A stretch of DNA of 64,000 bases from Polytrichum commune (lineage: Eukaryota; Streptophyta; Polytrichopsida; Polytrichales; Polytrichaceae). The stretch is taken from positions 38,504,001 to 38,568,000 of the forward strand of contig OX485806.1 in the NCBI GenBank assembly GCA_950295325.1, read 5' to 3'. Of the stretch, positions 45,170-57,607 are shown piece by piece; positions within the stretch are counted from its first letter, which is position 1, and each line of letters begins with the position of its first letter. The notes under the pieces are model-generated. The model was not told the DNA's origin, did no database searches, and saw nothing but the letters and a program-made list of their open reading frames with translations. A program made the position numbers and the translations under genes.

Positions 45170-48100
45170 ATGGAGGAGGCAGAGGGGGCGGAGGAGATGC
45201 AGGAGGAAGTGGCAAGCACCGAAAATGGGAGCTGCGAGGAGGGTCCCCCAGAGAGGTTCCAGTACGAGATGGTGGTGGTGTGTGCCGTGCCAAGGCAGCG
45301 AGTCGCGTGCGGCACGAGTCGCAAAGGGAATGGTAATGGTAATGGTGGCGATGATGATGGCGATGGGAATGATGAAGACGAGGATGATAATGTTGTGCAT
45401 GTGGACGTGGATGTGGTGAGCTACTTGATGGAAGCGCTGGAGGCAGCTGGTCTGGAAGTCCAGCATCTGGAGGGCATGGATTCCAAAGTCTTTCTCAAGG
45501 TACTGGATTCCCTCCCTAACTTGTTTCATTGCTTTTCTTAGGAGATTCTGTGCACATTAAGAAAAGGAGGCCATTCTTTTGTTTTTGATGAAGATCGCAC
45601 CATGGGTGGAGAATATGGCTTACTGATCACATTTTGGAAGTGGAGAGTGAAGGTGGTAGGTATTGCAAACTGGGTTATGTGTTGGGAAGTATCTGTTCAT
45701 ATGCCCTAAACCGCAACTTCGAGTTGATCTGCACATGTTTGGTTTATTACTTTGCTTCTGATAGAAATGTCAAATTCTGTTCTGTGCACTTAGAAAACGG
45801 AACCAGTTTTGCTTTGTTTCCAATGAAGATCGCATCATGGGTGGAGAATATGGGTTACTGATCACATTTTGGAAGTGGAGAGTGAAGGTGGTAAGTAAGG
45901 CAATTGGGTTGTGTGTTGTGAATATCTGTGCATTTGGCCTAAATCGCATCTTCGAGTTGATCTGCACATGTTTGCTTTGGAACTTTGCTTCTAGAAGGAA
46001 TGTCAAATCCTGTTCTGTGCACCTCAAGAAACAGAGACCAATTTTTTCTTTGTTTCTGATGTGTGGATATATGGCTACTGATTGGATTTTATAAGTGGAG
46101 AGTGAAGGTGGTAGGTATTGGAAATTAGGTTCTATATGGTGTATTTCTGTTCATGTGCCCTAAAGCTCATCTTTGAGTTGATCTCCACATGTTTGATTTG
46201 GAACTTTGCTTCTGAAAGAATGTCAATTTTTGTTCTGTGCACCTTAAGAAACAAAGACTATTTCTTCATTTTCTTCTGATGAAGATCGCATCATGGGTGG
46301 AGAATATGGCTTGTTGATCAGATTTCTGGAAGTGGACAGTGAAGGTTGTAGGTTTCTGGAGTTGGGGTTGTGTATTGTGAATTTCTGTTCAGAAGCAGCT
46401 AATTAGTGTCCGAAAGGCATTTGCCCTAAATCGCAGTGTCAACTTCATCATTCGAGTTACAGATGTTTGCTTTCGAACTTTGCTTCTGAGAGAGATGTTA
46501 AACTTTATTCAGTGCACCTTAAGAACCGCATCATGGGTGAAACATTTGGGTTACTGATCAGGTTTTGGAACTGGAGAGTGAAGGTTGTAGTAGGTATTGC
46601 AAATTGGGTTGTGTATTGTGAATTTCTGGTCAGAAGCAGCTACGGTGCAAATTACTCAGTATTTGTAGATATTTGCTTTGGAAATTTGCTTCTGGGAGAA
46701 TTGTCAGATTTAAGGGAGCTCTGTAGAAATGTGTCTGTTATGCGGTTAGGGATCCCTGGATTGGGCAGAAAGAGTGTGCAGTAAGAAATGGTGACATTTC
46801 TTCTTGACTCTGAGTGCATCATGGGTACAGAACATAGTCACAGATTGGATTTTGAAGGACCGGAGATTCTTCAAGGCGGTAGTACTAGGAGTTGATAGTT
46901 TGAAAATGCATAATGTTTGGTGGGAGCACCAATAAGTGCCAAAACCCTTAAACGAATGTCAGATGCAGAGGGGAAACGTACAGTTCTTGGATCCAAAATG
47001 CACCTGAAATTATTAGGGCAACAAGTTTACTATGTTATTGTTTTAGGCCGCTCATTTTTCTGGTGAAATTCTTTTGTAGATTGCAGCAACCGAGAAGATA
47101 ATTGGCCGAGCTGCAGAGAAGCTGCAATTGAAGAAGCAGATAGACTTAGGTAAGTTGAGTCATTAGTGTACTTGGAGCCTCTTTTCGTACTCCACATACA
47201 CACACACACATATATATACACACACTTGTCACATTGCAATAATTTTTACAGATGGAAACTTCCATCATGTGTAGGTCTGCAGACAGTGTTTGAGTGGGAT
47301 CTTCGTGAATCATTTACAAGGCAATCAAGTGATGGGGCGCTCTTTAGCTGGACAGAGCGCTATTACTGCCTTGACTTCATCATTCATAACCTGGTGATTA
47401 TTCTCAACATCTGGTTTCAAACTATTAGATTTTCTATTGGTCATCAACGCAGTCCTCTTTTCTGTGACCAGTCCCTGCACTTAATCATAGTGGTCGCAAT
47501 GTCGTGTGATACTCAAGAGCTTGTAGAAAACAAGCTAATCCAGGGCTAAACTGACGGATGGATGCAATCCGGTCATAGAAACAAGGCTACCACTGGCTTT
47601 ACTTCATCATTCTAGTCTTATAATTATTATCAACATCACTTTTCCAACCATATCGATTGTCAACGCGGTTGTGCAGGCTTGGGTGATTGAAAAGCTATCA
47701 AAACAGCTTGGAAGCAAATTGTTAGGTTTAATATTATCTGATGTACTGCCTTGTCTGTGACCGATCCCTATAAATTTTCAAATTGTTGGCAATGTAATCA
47801 ATCCTCAAGAGCTTGAAGACGACAACCTAATGCAAGGCTAACTGACTGATGGATGCAATTTGGCCATAGAAAGAAGGCTACTACTGCCTTGACTTTATCA
47901 TTGCTAATCTTGTGATTATTCTCAACATATGCTTTCGAACCATCAAAATTCTATGCTCATCGATGCAGTCACGCAGGCTTGGGTGGCTGAATCCTATCAA
48001 ATGCTTGAAAGCAAATTGATAGGTATAGTGTTTATCAGATGCACTTACTGCCTTGTCTGTTATCGTTGGACCTCCTCTTCCAATTCAAAAAACTTGAAGA

Positions 48101-49965
48101 GAACTTTAGGATCTAGAATAGGGTCTCACCCATTGGACCCGCAATCCTAAATCCCGGCTTAACCTATCCAAGGCTAGCTTGGCACACTTATTCCAGGATG
48201 ACAAGCTAGTAAGGTTGTTATTTTTTAGCCTGGCCCCATTCTTTTGGCATGTTAATTTAGGCCTTACGAAACTTGGGTGACATCATGCATAAGCACTCAA
48301 ACTCACCATTTCAGTAGCCATCTCACCTGAGTTTGACCGGGAGACTTTACAGATAACTTTGATGTAATTAATAGTCGGAGAGCTTGTAAAAAGGGTAACT
48401 GACTGATGGATGCAAGTTGGCCGTGGATAGAAACAAGGAGCAGCACCCCAGGACGTGCACCTCCGAATGCCAGTTGCGTCAGGCGAAACTTCATGTGTTT
48501 CTCTTGCATCAGGAGCTCCATTAATCACATCTTTTGAAGACGCTGGTCTTGTGGTTGACATTTTTCCACTACATGGTAAAAGCACCATTCTCATCAACTG
48601 TTATGTGCTATGCTCATGTGGAGGCCACATACTTTCACATATGTTTGAAAACTCTGGTTTCAGAACCTAATTTGGTAGACCAACGTAAAATAAATGGACA
48701 TGTGCCTAACCTTGGGGAGCTTGGTTTGAAGGTTGGTCTCTCAAGGTTTAGTCCTCAAGGTTAGGCACATGTTGAGGCCAAGGTTCTTTTACCTTGGCCT
48801 ACCGAGCTCTATTTCAAAACCAGCGTTTTTGAATGTGTGTGGCCTCCCCTTCAGAGACTATCTCAACATACCAAATCCAAGGCTGATAGAGATATAATTA
48901 CGTTTATTTCATGGTTGCACCCAAGTCCAATCTTTTGTAGTTCATGAACAATATGTAATATTGGGACGCAGATGAGAAAATTAGGAAGGAGTTACTGCAC
49001 AGCTGGTCTCTGAACTGGCTTGGAGGAACATCTCAACCTTTGGATGCTGTCTACTCCTATTTCGGACCTAAGGTATTTGCCTGATAATCATTTGGTGTAT
49101 GAGGTGATGTTCTGGGATTGGGGATGCGGACGCCTTCCACAAAGCATAACCCTCTTCTTCCCATGCCCTTAGTCTACGTCTTTGTGATTGGAAGGTCTAG
49201 ACGAGAGGGCGCCAAAATGGTTATGTTTGGTAAGCACTGCTCTTCAGGGCCTCAAAGGTTACCTAGTCCTTAGGCCCCTGGTTTTTATGTGAGGTTAGCT
49301 TTTTATATCAGATCAGTAGAGGTATTGCTATTTAAGTTAATGAAGGTCATAGGCTATACATACTCGTTTACTCTTTGTTGTGAATCTAATAACCCTTTGT
49401 TAAATTCTGCTCAATGTTCCCTTAGAGCATTTGGTTATTAAGGACATTCTTGATGCTGATTGCTACTTGTGTGTCTGTTATATGGACAGATTGCTCTTTA
49501 TTTCGCTTTTTTGGGCATGTATACGAATTGGCTAGTTTTCCCAGCTGTTACAGGCACTCTCTTCTTCCTTGTTGACTTTGGGTAAGTGACGTTCAGTCTT
49601 ATGCCATATAGTATGTGTGATTATTTCGACTTTTCTAACATGTCCAGGAGGCACTTTTGCCAATTTGTGGTCTATTACTCACACTGCTGATTTCATAGTT
49701 ATACATGCAGAAATTGGAGATGGGTGGTGCCACCATTGGCAGCTGTAACAATGGTGGGCTGGTCAGCGCTATTTCTTCAATTCTGGAAGCGCCGCAATTT
49801 TTCTCTTTTGGAACGGTATCAACTTATTACAAGCCCTCAACATTTTGCTAGCATCTGTAGCTTGTAATTAGAGCACTTCTATGGTCACTGTAAAGCAATT
49901 CTGTCAATAATTGAATTTCAAAGATTTTTGGGCCAATGCCGCATGCTCGTCTCACACTTAAAGTA

Positions 49966-50006
<41 letters not shown>

Positions 50007-53000
50007 TAAATCTTTATTGCCCACTGATAAGTTTTCAATACTTGAGGGTTGAAAGGGGTTTAGAGGGTTGCCTCTCACTCAATAACCGGTGGGCAATAGG
50101 GATTGGAAAACATATGGACTTTGTGGTTGGAATGAGATGCGGTCTTGCCACCCCAAAAAACTTAGCAAACCGATTATTTAGAGAATCATTTTACAGTGAC
50201 CATAGGAGCTGCTCCAACATGGAGGGGATATATGTACACCTATTGGGATTCTTCACCCAATCGGCCATCTTAAAAGTTGCAGGTATCAAAGAGCTCTGTG
50301 ACCCTCATACGGAGGACCAATGGGTGATCAATGGGTGCCCCAGTTCCAATTGTCAGATAGAGTCCACCTCTTAATTGAGGTAGTAGCATCCAGGCAAAGA
50401 TACTCTCTTATTCATCATCCTAGAGTTGGAAAACATAGGCGTTATCCTTTTTGAGGGATTTCTTTATTCTAAAGAAGAAGGTAGAACAGAAAGAAAGTTG
50501 ACGCCAATGTTGCCATTGGCATGAATTATGGTGTTGTTTCGTCTTCAAGTCAGTCTAAGTCTATGTGTAATCCTGAAATGGGCATTACGAGAATGAGAGG
50601 GCCCCTGAAGACCACCTTTCAAAAGATGAACAGGTTTGGACTAGCCGATCTGAACCTGTCTCCCCAAGAGCAAGTTCTTAGGTTCCCACATGGTTGGTTG
50701 GATATCTCCGGCTCGCCTGGATACCCTCACTACAATTGGGTGGACCATAGGTGGTAGGGTGCACTGGAAATCAAGTGCTAGGAAGGTCATCCATCCTAAC
50801 ATTATTATGGCCTTAGGCAGCTTAAATCTCAAAGTTCCCATGAGATCCTGGCTAAGGCCTTGGGTTTTAAGCCACCCTTAGGACACTCTTTAATTCATGC
50901 TGGCGTTGGCAAACATAGGTATTATCTTTTTTGGGGGATCTCTTTGATTTTCAAGTATAATAAGTGAGGCCATTGTCTGATTTCAGGTGGGAGTTGAGAC
51001 TAGAGGAGGATGAAATGCATGCCCGGAAACCCTGGGATAACACGGAAGACGAATCGTTAATAGAGCAGCACTCACAAGTGCCCAGGGGACTCTCAGGCCA
51101 AGGGGTTGGGATTGGTCCATCTGCCCGACAGGCACTGGATGAAGAGGAATGGAGGGAACGACTCATGATTGTGCGCAACATTATCATTGTGTTTATTGCA
51201 GTAGTATTTTTCCAAATTCCTTTTGAGCTTCTGTATGCAACATTCAGTCAACACATCACCAGCGGAATGGCGAAGTAGGTCTCATGTGTTTCATGGTTCA
51301 ACAAATGTCCTCCTCTTCATGATAGTAAATTATAGTGATATGTTCATTAGATTCTCCAATGTTTCATTCGAACTGTTCTCTTTATTCTGGGCACTCTGTA
51401 TTTCCTATTCTGAAGTTATTAATATGATCTAGGTACTCAGTCCAGGTGAATTATGTCAAGTCTTTCACTCTGTTGACAAACTTCTTTCAATAGGAACTTG
51501 GCTTAATAGAAATATCCTTAATGTCACTAAAACCTCATGTTTTGGTTGGGAGTTTCGTCCTGTTTTAGACAATTATAGAATTCGTGAACAACTTAGATTG
51601 TCAAAAGTGGGATGAAACTCCGTACCAAACCATGGGTTGTTGAGAGACTTCAAGGATAGCTCTAACCTCCTGAGTTGTTACAAAGAACATTCTGTTTGTA
51701 GTCACCAAAGGCGAGGTGAAGGGAGAGTGCTGGATTTATGTGTGTATTTTATCATAGATTATTCTGCATGATCACTATAGATCATTATTTATGATTTTTA
51801 TTCATGAACTTATATATTCATTGGGTGTATCCAGGTTCGTCTCAATTGCTGGGTATCTTTACTGCATAACAAAGTACAAAGCAATGGGGTGCAAGTTGGC
51901 AGTGCGACTCAACAATGCTCAAGCCCATGTTAGTTCAGAAGCTGCAGCTGATAGCCTCATATATAAGGTGCTCCCAAATTTCAAAATTCTTGAAAGTTTA
52001 AACTTTGTAGTATATATGGTGTTATGAAGTTACATGCAAGGTATGCCTACTGTTGGATATTTATCTACTTGTACTGAAGCTACACTACTTATGTAATTTA
52101 GTGTGGGCTACGCTATTCATCATCACCCCACCATAATGAACTTTAGACTAATTATTGTGGGCCATGATTATTTTTTTGGTAACGCCTTTTTCTCAAGGTG
52201 GGTTGGTTGGTTTACACAAGGGTCCGGGTCCAAGAAACTTTGGGGTCCAAAACACCCCTTAATGGAACTTACTTTCAGGCTCGAGATTGGACCCAAGCTT
52301 GAAGATTGGTTCAGAGGTCATTTTAAAGAGTTCGAATATTAATGTGGCCCATGATAAATATGTGGCACATTAATTCTCATGCCACACTAAATCAGATATA
52401 TAGTGTAGTTTTGAGAGACTATTTATCTCGGAGCATTGTTTTTGCAATTATTGGACGTGAGAGCTCCTGAAAGGTCGGAAATGAGTGCTGTTGCTAACCG
52501 TAACGATAAGAGATGTTGCCAGCTTCTATTCTTTCTCATACATGTACTCACAGGAGTTCTCAAGTAAAAATTCGTGATTTTCTTTTGGAGCAAACATTCT
52601 CAAGTAAACATATTTGATGATACTAAACCTGCGACGGATATTGGTTGGACCAGGTCTTCTGGATTCACTTTGTGCAATCTTATATTGGGGTGTTCTATCA
52701 TGCATTTGTGCTACAAGACTTCAAACTTCTTCGGCAAACTCTAAACGACCGCATGTTGATGGCCCAGGTTTGTATACCAGCTGATTTTTAGTTACATTTT
52801 TTTGTACAACATTAACATGTTAAGAAGGCGTGGCAAAAACTTTAGTCCAATTTTAAGGGTTAATCACCATGTGTTGATGAAAGCAATTCCTGAGGAAGCA
52901 TAATGCGTAGGTCTTCATATAATATATATAAATAAAAATCACTAATTATATGAATTAGAAGATACTATCTAATATTAGCAGCGGTTCAAATTCTTAGAGG

Positions 53001-56000
53001 CTTTGTGGCTACTTTTTATGGTTAACTTGGAGTAGCTTAACAGTGCTTGTAGCAGGAGAAGAAAGAAACGCTGTCTCAAATTAAGGTAGGAGTTCCTATA
53101 ATGGACGCTTTGAACACTTGGAACACTTGATGTTCTCAAAAAACGTTTACACAAAACTTTAAAAATTTAGCAAATTCATAATAAGGTTATTGCAATTGAT
53201 GATGTCAATCATTGACATCATGTAATTTTGATATGATTTATGAAAGTCAAGGATACTTTACAAATTAAATTGGTTAATAGACCCCCAAAGGCGGGCAGTG
53301 TTGAGCATTGACTTTAAGTCTCTCTTAACCAATGAGTTGTCTCTGATCTTCATAATATTGGCATTAATATTCAATTCGAAGTATATAGCTTCCACTTTGG
53401 GGCCAAAAGTAGGTGTTGTAATTGGATCACTGACGGAATTAGTTACCTCTACCTTAACTTAGAGAAGGGTTTAAGTTTTGTGGGGGTAGTCAAATCTTGT
53501 TACTGGCTATCAAGGCAAATGCTGACAAACTTAAGAGTGGTGCATGGGGGTGCCTTGCAGATCATAAACAATGTGATGGAGAGTCTGGTTCCATACATTG
53601 CGTACCTCTTTGCTAGCAGGAGGACATTCACGTAAGCTCCATGTTTGGACTACCTATACTTACAAATCTTCAGAAAAGTGTAGTGAAATATTAGGGTTTT
53701 CCTTTAATTCATCTGGACTTTTGATCAGGAGTTGGTTTTATTGCATACAAATCTTTCCATTTTTGGTAAATCTTTGGTGCATGCTTGGAGTTGGTGTGGA
53801 GGTTTGAATGAAGAGCTTTCTAGATTGCTTCATTGAGGACCCAACTCATTGTGGCATCCAAAGAGGTGCTAAAATGAGTATGGCCCCCAATGAATCGATA
53901 TAGAATGTTCTCTCTTCAAACCTCCACACCAACTCTAAGCATGCACTGAAAACATACCGAACATGGAAAGTATCATATACATAAGAACTAACTACCGACC
54001 AAAACTTTGGTTGAAATAAAGGATAACTCCATCTATCAGAGCATTTGCCAACAAGAGTCCTCCGCTACCTATTCCCTTTCTACAAAATCTCCATATTATG
54101 AAATCATCTCATCTGAGCTCCAAAAATTACGAGGCAAATGGCTAAGTCTTGGATTTGGATTTGCTAATAACTCAAACCAATCGCTACCTATTTCCTTTTG
54201 CTGGATGACTTTTGTGTAAGTAGATGTATCCCGATTCGTGATATTTGTGTTTGCTTTTTTTCTGCAGATCTGAGAGGCGAGAAAAGGAGGCTGTTGGAGA
54301 AAAGGTTTCAGATTTGTCTACATCTCGTGTCGAAAGAGAGTATCTCAAGCCTCGGTACACGACTGCAATTGCAGACCAGGAGGTTGAAGGTCTATTTGAT
54401 GGTAGGTCAAATAAAGTGCCTATGATACTGTACCTGGAAAAATCAAACCAAGACGAATGATATTCCTTGAACTACATTGACTATGATAAATACTGCAGCC
54501 CACACTATTGAGCTGATTTCCACACTCGAACCATTGGGTATAACAATGTGGGTGCAAAACTATATCCCAACCCACAATATTTAACATAAGTCCACATTGT
54601 AGGTCGCAATATTTCTAGTGGATCCAAATTAGTGTGCAGTTGAAAAACTTCCAACCTAGGGGAAGACAGTGGGTTTATCATGGGGGCATGGTAACTGTAA
54701 TTAGAGTTGCACCCTACACTAAATAGTCCTATGATTGTGGGGCACAGTAATTCTCTAGAGCCCATACTAACTCTCATAATGAGAATTCATGTGGGCCACA
54801 TTTGTTTTCAACCCATGTTAATATTCTAGTAGAAAATTAGTGTGGGCCACATTATAAAAACATTACTAGAAAATTAATCTGGGTGATTTAGTTTTATGCT
54901 ACTTTTGATGTAATGTGACTATTTTGTATTATGGAAGGTGTTGGTTGAAAGTCTCAAAGGAAGATTGAGGGGAAGACCCGGGGTCCTGGACCCATGTCAA
55001 TTCCACCCTAACTAAAGAATTAGAGTGACCCATGCTATTTATTTTCATGCTAATTTTCCACCCACAGTAATAAATCCATTTAGTGTAGTTTCCTGTTTGA
55101 TGGTGTATATTGTGGATCACACTATAGGACTACCCAGGGCAAGTCACACTATAGATCTGCCCACACAATTTACTATAATCAGTGTAACGGCAAGCCAAAA
55201 ACATTTAGTACTGCTCTCATCCTTTAGAAAACCTCATTATTTCCAGCTTTTGACAGTGATCAAGATTCAGCTTCTGGTGGGCTTTCACTCAAGTGGGCTG
55301 TTTAATAACTGTTCTGCATGAAATTGTAATGTGCAGACTACCTGGAGTTGGCATTGCAGTTTGGTATCGTGGTCATGTTTGCCTCCACATTTCCTTTGGT
55401 GGCTGTCTTAGCCCTCTTAGTAAGTTCCTCCTCCCATACTTACAAACCGGCTTCATTTCTATTTCAAGCATAGCAGTCTTCAGTGGCAAAGATCATTGTC
55501 AGAATCCAAGGAAATTGAAAGTTGATGAGAATGGGTGGCTTTAACCATAGTCCTTAACCAGGATCCCATGAGAACTCTGAGGTTAGTTCAAGGCTGGAAT
55601 AGTGTTTGGATGGATGATCTTTCTAACAATTCATTTTCGGCACACCCACCACTATGGTTCACCTAATCATAGTGGGAGTATCCAGGTGAACCGGATATTT
55701 TCAACCAGCCTTAAGGGAACCTAGGGGCTTGCCCTTGGGGGGGCATAGGTGTAGATTGGCTTATCCACACATGTTCAAGGTGTTCACCTTTTAAAAGATG
55801 TTGTAGTCTTCAATGTCCCTCTAATTCTTTGATGTCCATTTCGAAATAACATATATAAGTAGGCTAACCTGAATATGAAGCAGCATCATAAATCATGCCA
55901 GTGGCAACATCGGAGTCATCTCTTCTTGTATGTCTCTCTTTGAAATTTCAAAATACAGAAAGCATCAGGAATACCATTTTGTATCTGAAAGTTCTGTAGG

Positions 56001-57607
56001 GCATCAAATGTGATGTTAGTACACATATCTAAGCTTACCAGAGTTTGATAGCTCAATATTGAAATGAGGGAAGAAACTGGTGCTGCCATATGCTTCGTGG
56101 AGTCTTGTATAATGGAAGCCATGTGCTTGCTGATCATCACAGAAGTGAGGCTGTTTTTGTTATAACCTTAATCACAAGAGCAATTTCATCTTGCAGAACA
56201 ATTTGGTGGAGATAAGGTCGGATTCATTCAAGCTTTTGGAGATGATGAAACGGCCGGTGCCACATATGGTCGGTTCTATTGGGGCATGGATGAACATATT
56301 CCAGGTCCAATCTTTTGCACCAGAACATCCTTCACTATCAAGTGTGGAAACTGGAATGTACTCCAATTTGCTTCCAAAGCCTATTATCCTGTTTTCCCTA
56401 TTGTTCTCAAGATTGTTGTAGAACTGACATGTGAGGATTTTATTTTGAAGGACATTGTGTGATTGCCGCATGTGCAGTACCTTGGTGGGGCAGCCATAGT
56501 GAGCAACTGTACTCTGCTGATATTTATGTATGACAAAGGGGGCAAGTGGAGCATGGACCCTGGTCTTGCAGGGGTGCTTGTCCTTGAGCATGCCTTGCTG
56601 GCTGCCAGATTTGGCCTCTCATGGTTTGTCCCTGAGGTGAGTATTTACTTATTTGGATGAAAATATTTCGTAAGGCTTAAGGCAGATGGGAGCTTAGATG
56701 GTTACTTTTCCAACTACTCCACTTCTCAGAGGATGTGAAACACACGGTTAGTACAAGATTATTAGCAAACCCAAATCGAGGCCGTAGCCACTTTCCTCAT
56801 AAATTTCGGAGCGCGTATGAATATCTTATTCATTATCAAAGTGAAGATCCTCGTGCTCATTACATGGTCATATGGGTGCCCCTAATTATGTTGATTATTG
56901 AACATAGAATGGTTATCATGATTTGAGCACACAGTTCAAACACGTCTTTTTGATATCCATTCTTAGAGCCAAACCAAATCACAAATACAGGTGTCCAACT
57001 AAGAAAAGTAACCGAATTAGGCACGTCTGCCTTTATTGAAAATTCTATAACACTAGGTATACAATATCATCAAGACCCCAACCTGGTTATTGAAACAGGA
57101 AACCATGCCGGGGCTTAAGAATATTATGTGCAAGAATTGCCTTGTTGGTTAAAAAAGGTATCGAAAATGAGAAAAATCTTGTAAAATGATTGACATTGCC
57201 CTCAATTTGTTGTTGCTAGGCCAAAGGTCGAATTTTCCGGAAATTCATCTTCATGGCAACAAGAATTTTCATTTTTCAAAAAAATAAAATATAAAATATT
57301 GACGAACTAGGATCACTCCTAAGGTACCGATTTCTCCATCATCCTACTATTTTTGTTCACCAGCTGAAAGCACCCTTTCCAGGAATACCAGAGAAATGCA
57401 GCCTGCCTCCAGCATGTGCAAAAAAGATTGGCTTGTAAAGCTATGTCAGCAGTTGGAGGTAATAAAAGTCATCTTGTATCAAAATTGCAGGTACCAGCTT
57501 GGGTGAAGGCCAAACGACGGAAACGAAGACGCATGCAGGAAGATTACTCTCTCCATGTGTTGAGGACCATCAGTAACAAAATTCTCCCAACGAGATTGTC
57601 AAGGTGA
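45170..57607 (+). CDS. Anoctamin-like membrane protein (TMEM16 family)
   Basis: Sixteen exons join in phase to 715 codons: 45170-45499, 47080-47149, 47275-47393, 48452-48575, 48972-49072, 49490-49581, 49711-49815, 50987-51274, 51835-51967, 52654-52767, 53561-53631, 54268-54401, 55337-55419, 56197-56304, 56478-56636, 57491-57607. TMEM16 proteins are ten-helix ion channels or lipid scramblases. The cytosolic N terminus is acidic ([13 protein letters not shown]); [10 protein letters not shown] and [15 protein letters not shown] match plant anoctamins. [33 protein letters not shown] enters the first helix; later exons carry hydrophobic helices ([37 protein letters not shown]) and the conserved [10 protein letters not shown] and [12 protein letters not shown] segments. 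The C terminus is basic ([10 protein letters not shown]). The exon 3/4 junction is least certain. Its introns are long and repeat-filled. This is the one clear host gene in the window. Confidence 0.92.
45545..46860. repeat. ~230-bp tandem repeats in anoctamin intron 1
   Basis: The blocks TTCTGTGCAC(C/T)T.AAGAAA, GATCGCA(T/C)CATGGGTGGAGAATATGG and GGAGAGTGAAGGTGGTAGG recur five to six times with spacing mostly 220-235 bases (the first block near 45548, 45782, 46014, 46235, 46508). They fill most of the 1.58-kb intron. Confidence 0.8.
47330..48440. repeat. Decayed duplicates of anoctamin exon 3 and its intron
   Basis: The exon 3 end (TATTACTGCCTTGACTTCAT near 47361) recurs with mutations near 47587 and 47878. 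The following intron motif GACTGATGGATGCAA (first copy GACGGATGGATGCAA) with AGAAACAAGG recurs near 47553, 47846 and 48405. Copies two and three lack an open frame, so they are non-functional. Confidence 0.7.
48620..48847. mobile_element. 228-bp foldback element in an anoctamin intron
   Basis: The left arm begins GGAGGCCACA and the right arm is its inverted copy; arms of about 95 bases pair imperfectly along their length and end in a perfect inner pair (ACATGTGCCTAACCTTG with CAAGGTTAGGCACATGT). It lies between exons 4 and 5. I found no clear target duplication. Confidence 0.65.
49969..50003. repeat. (CT)n microsatellite in an anoctamin intron
   Basis: An uninterrupted CT dinucleotide run of about 35 bases, between exons 7 and 8. 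Confidence 0.95.
52097..52391. mobile_element. Possible MITE in an anoctamin intron
   Basis: TTTAGTGTGG at the left pairs with CCACACTAAA at the right, 295 bases apart, between exons 9 and 10. Similar TTAGTGTGGGCCACATT phrases recur in the intron after exon 12 (about 54838), suggesting a family. No clear target duplication, so this is tentative. Confidence 0.35.

Noticed and set aside
44523-45529. Minus-strand ORFs of 171, 262 and 164 codons near the anoctamin start
   Set aside because: They run antisense across the tandem leader repeats and anoctamin exon 1, and repeat the same Phe/Leu/Ser-rich phrases.
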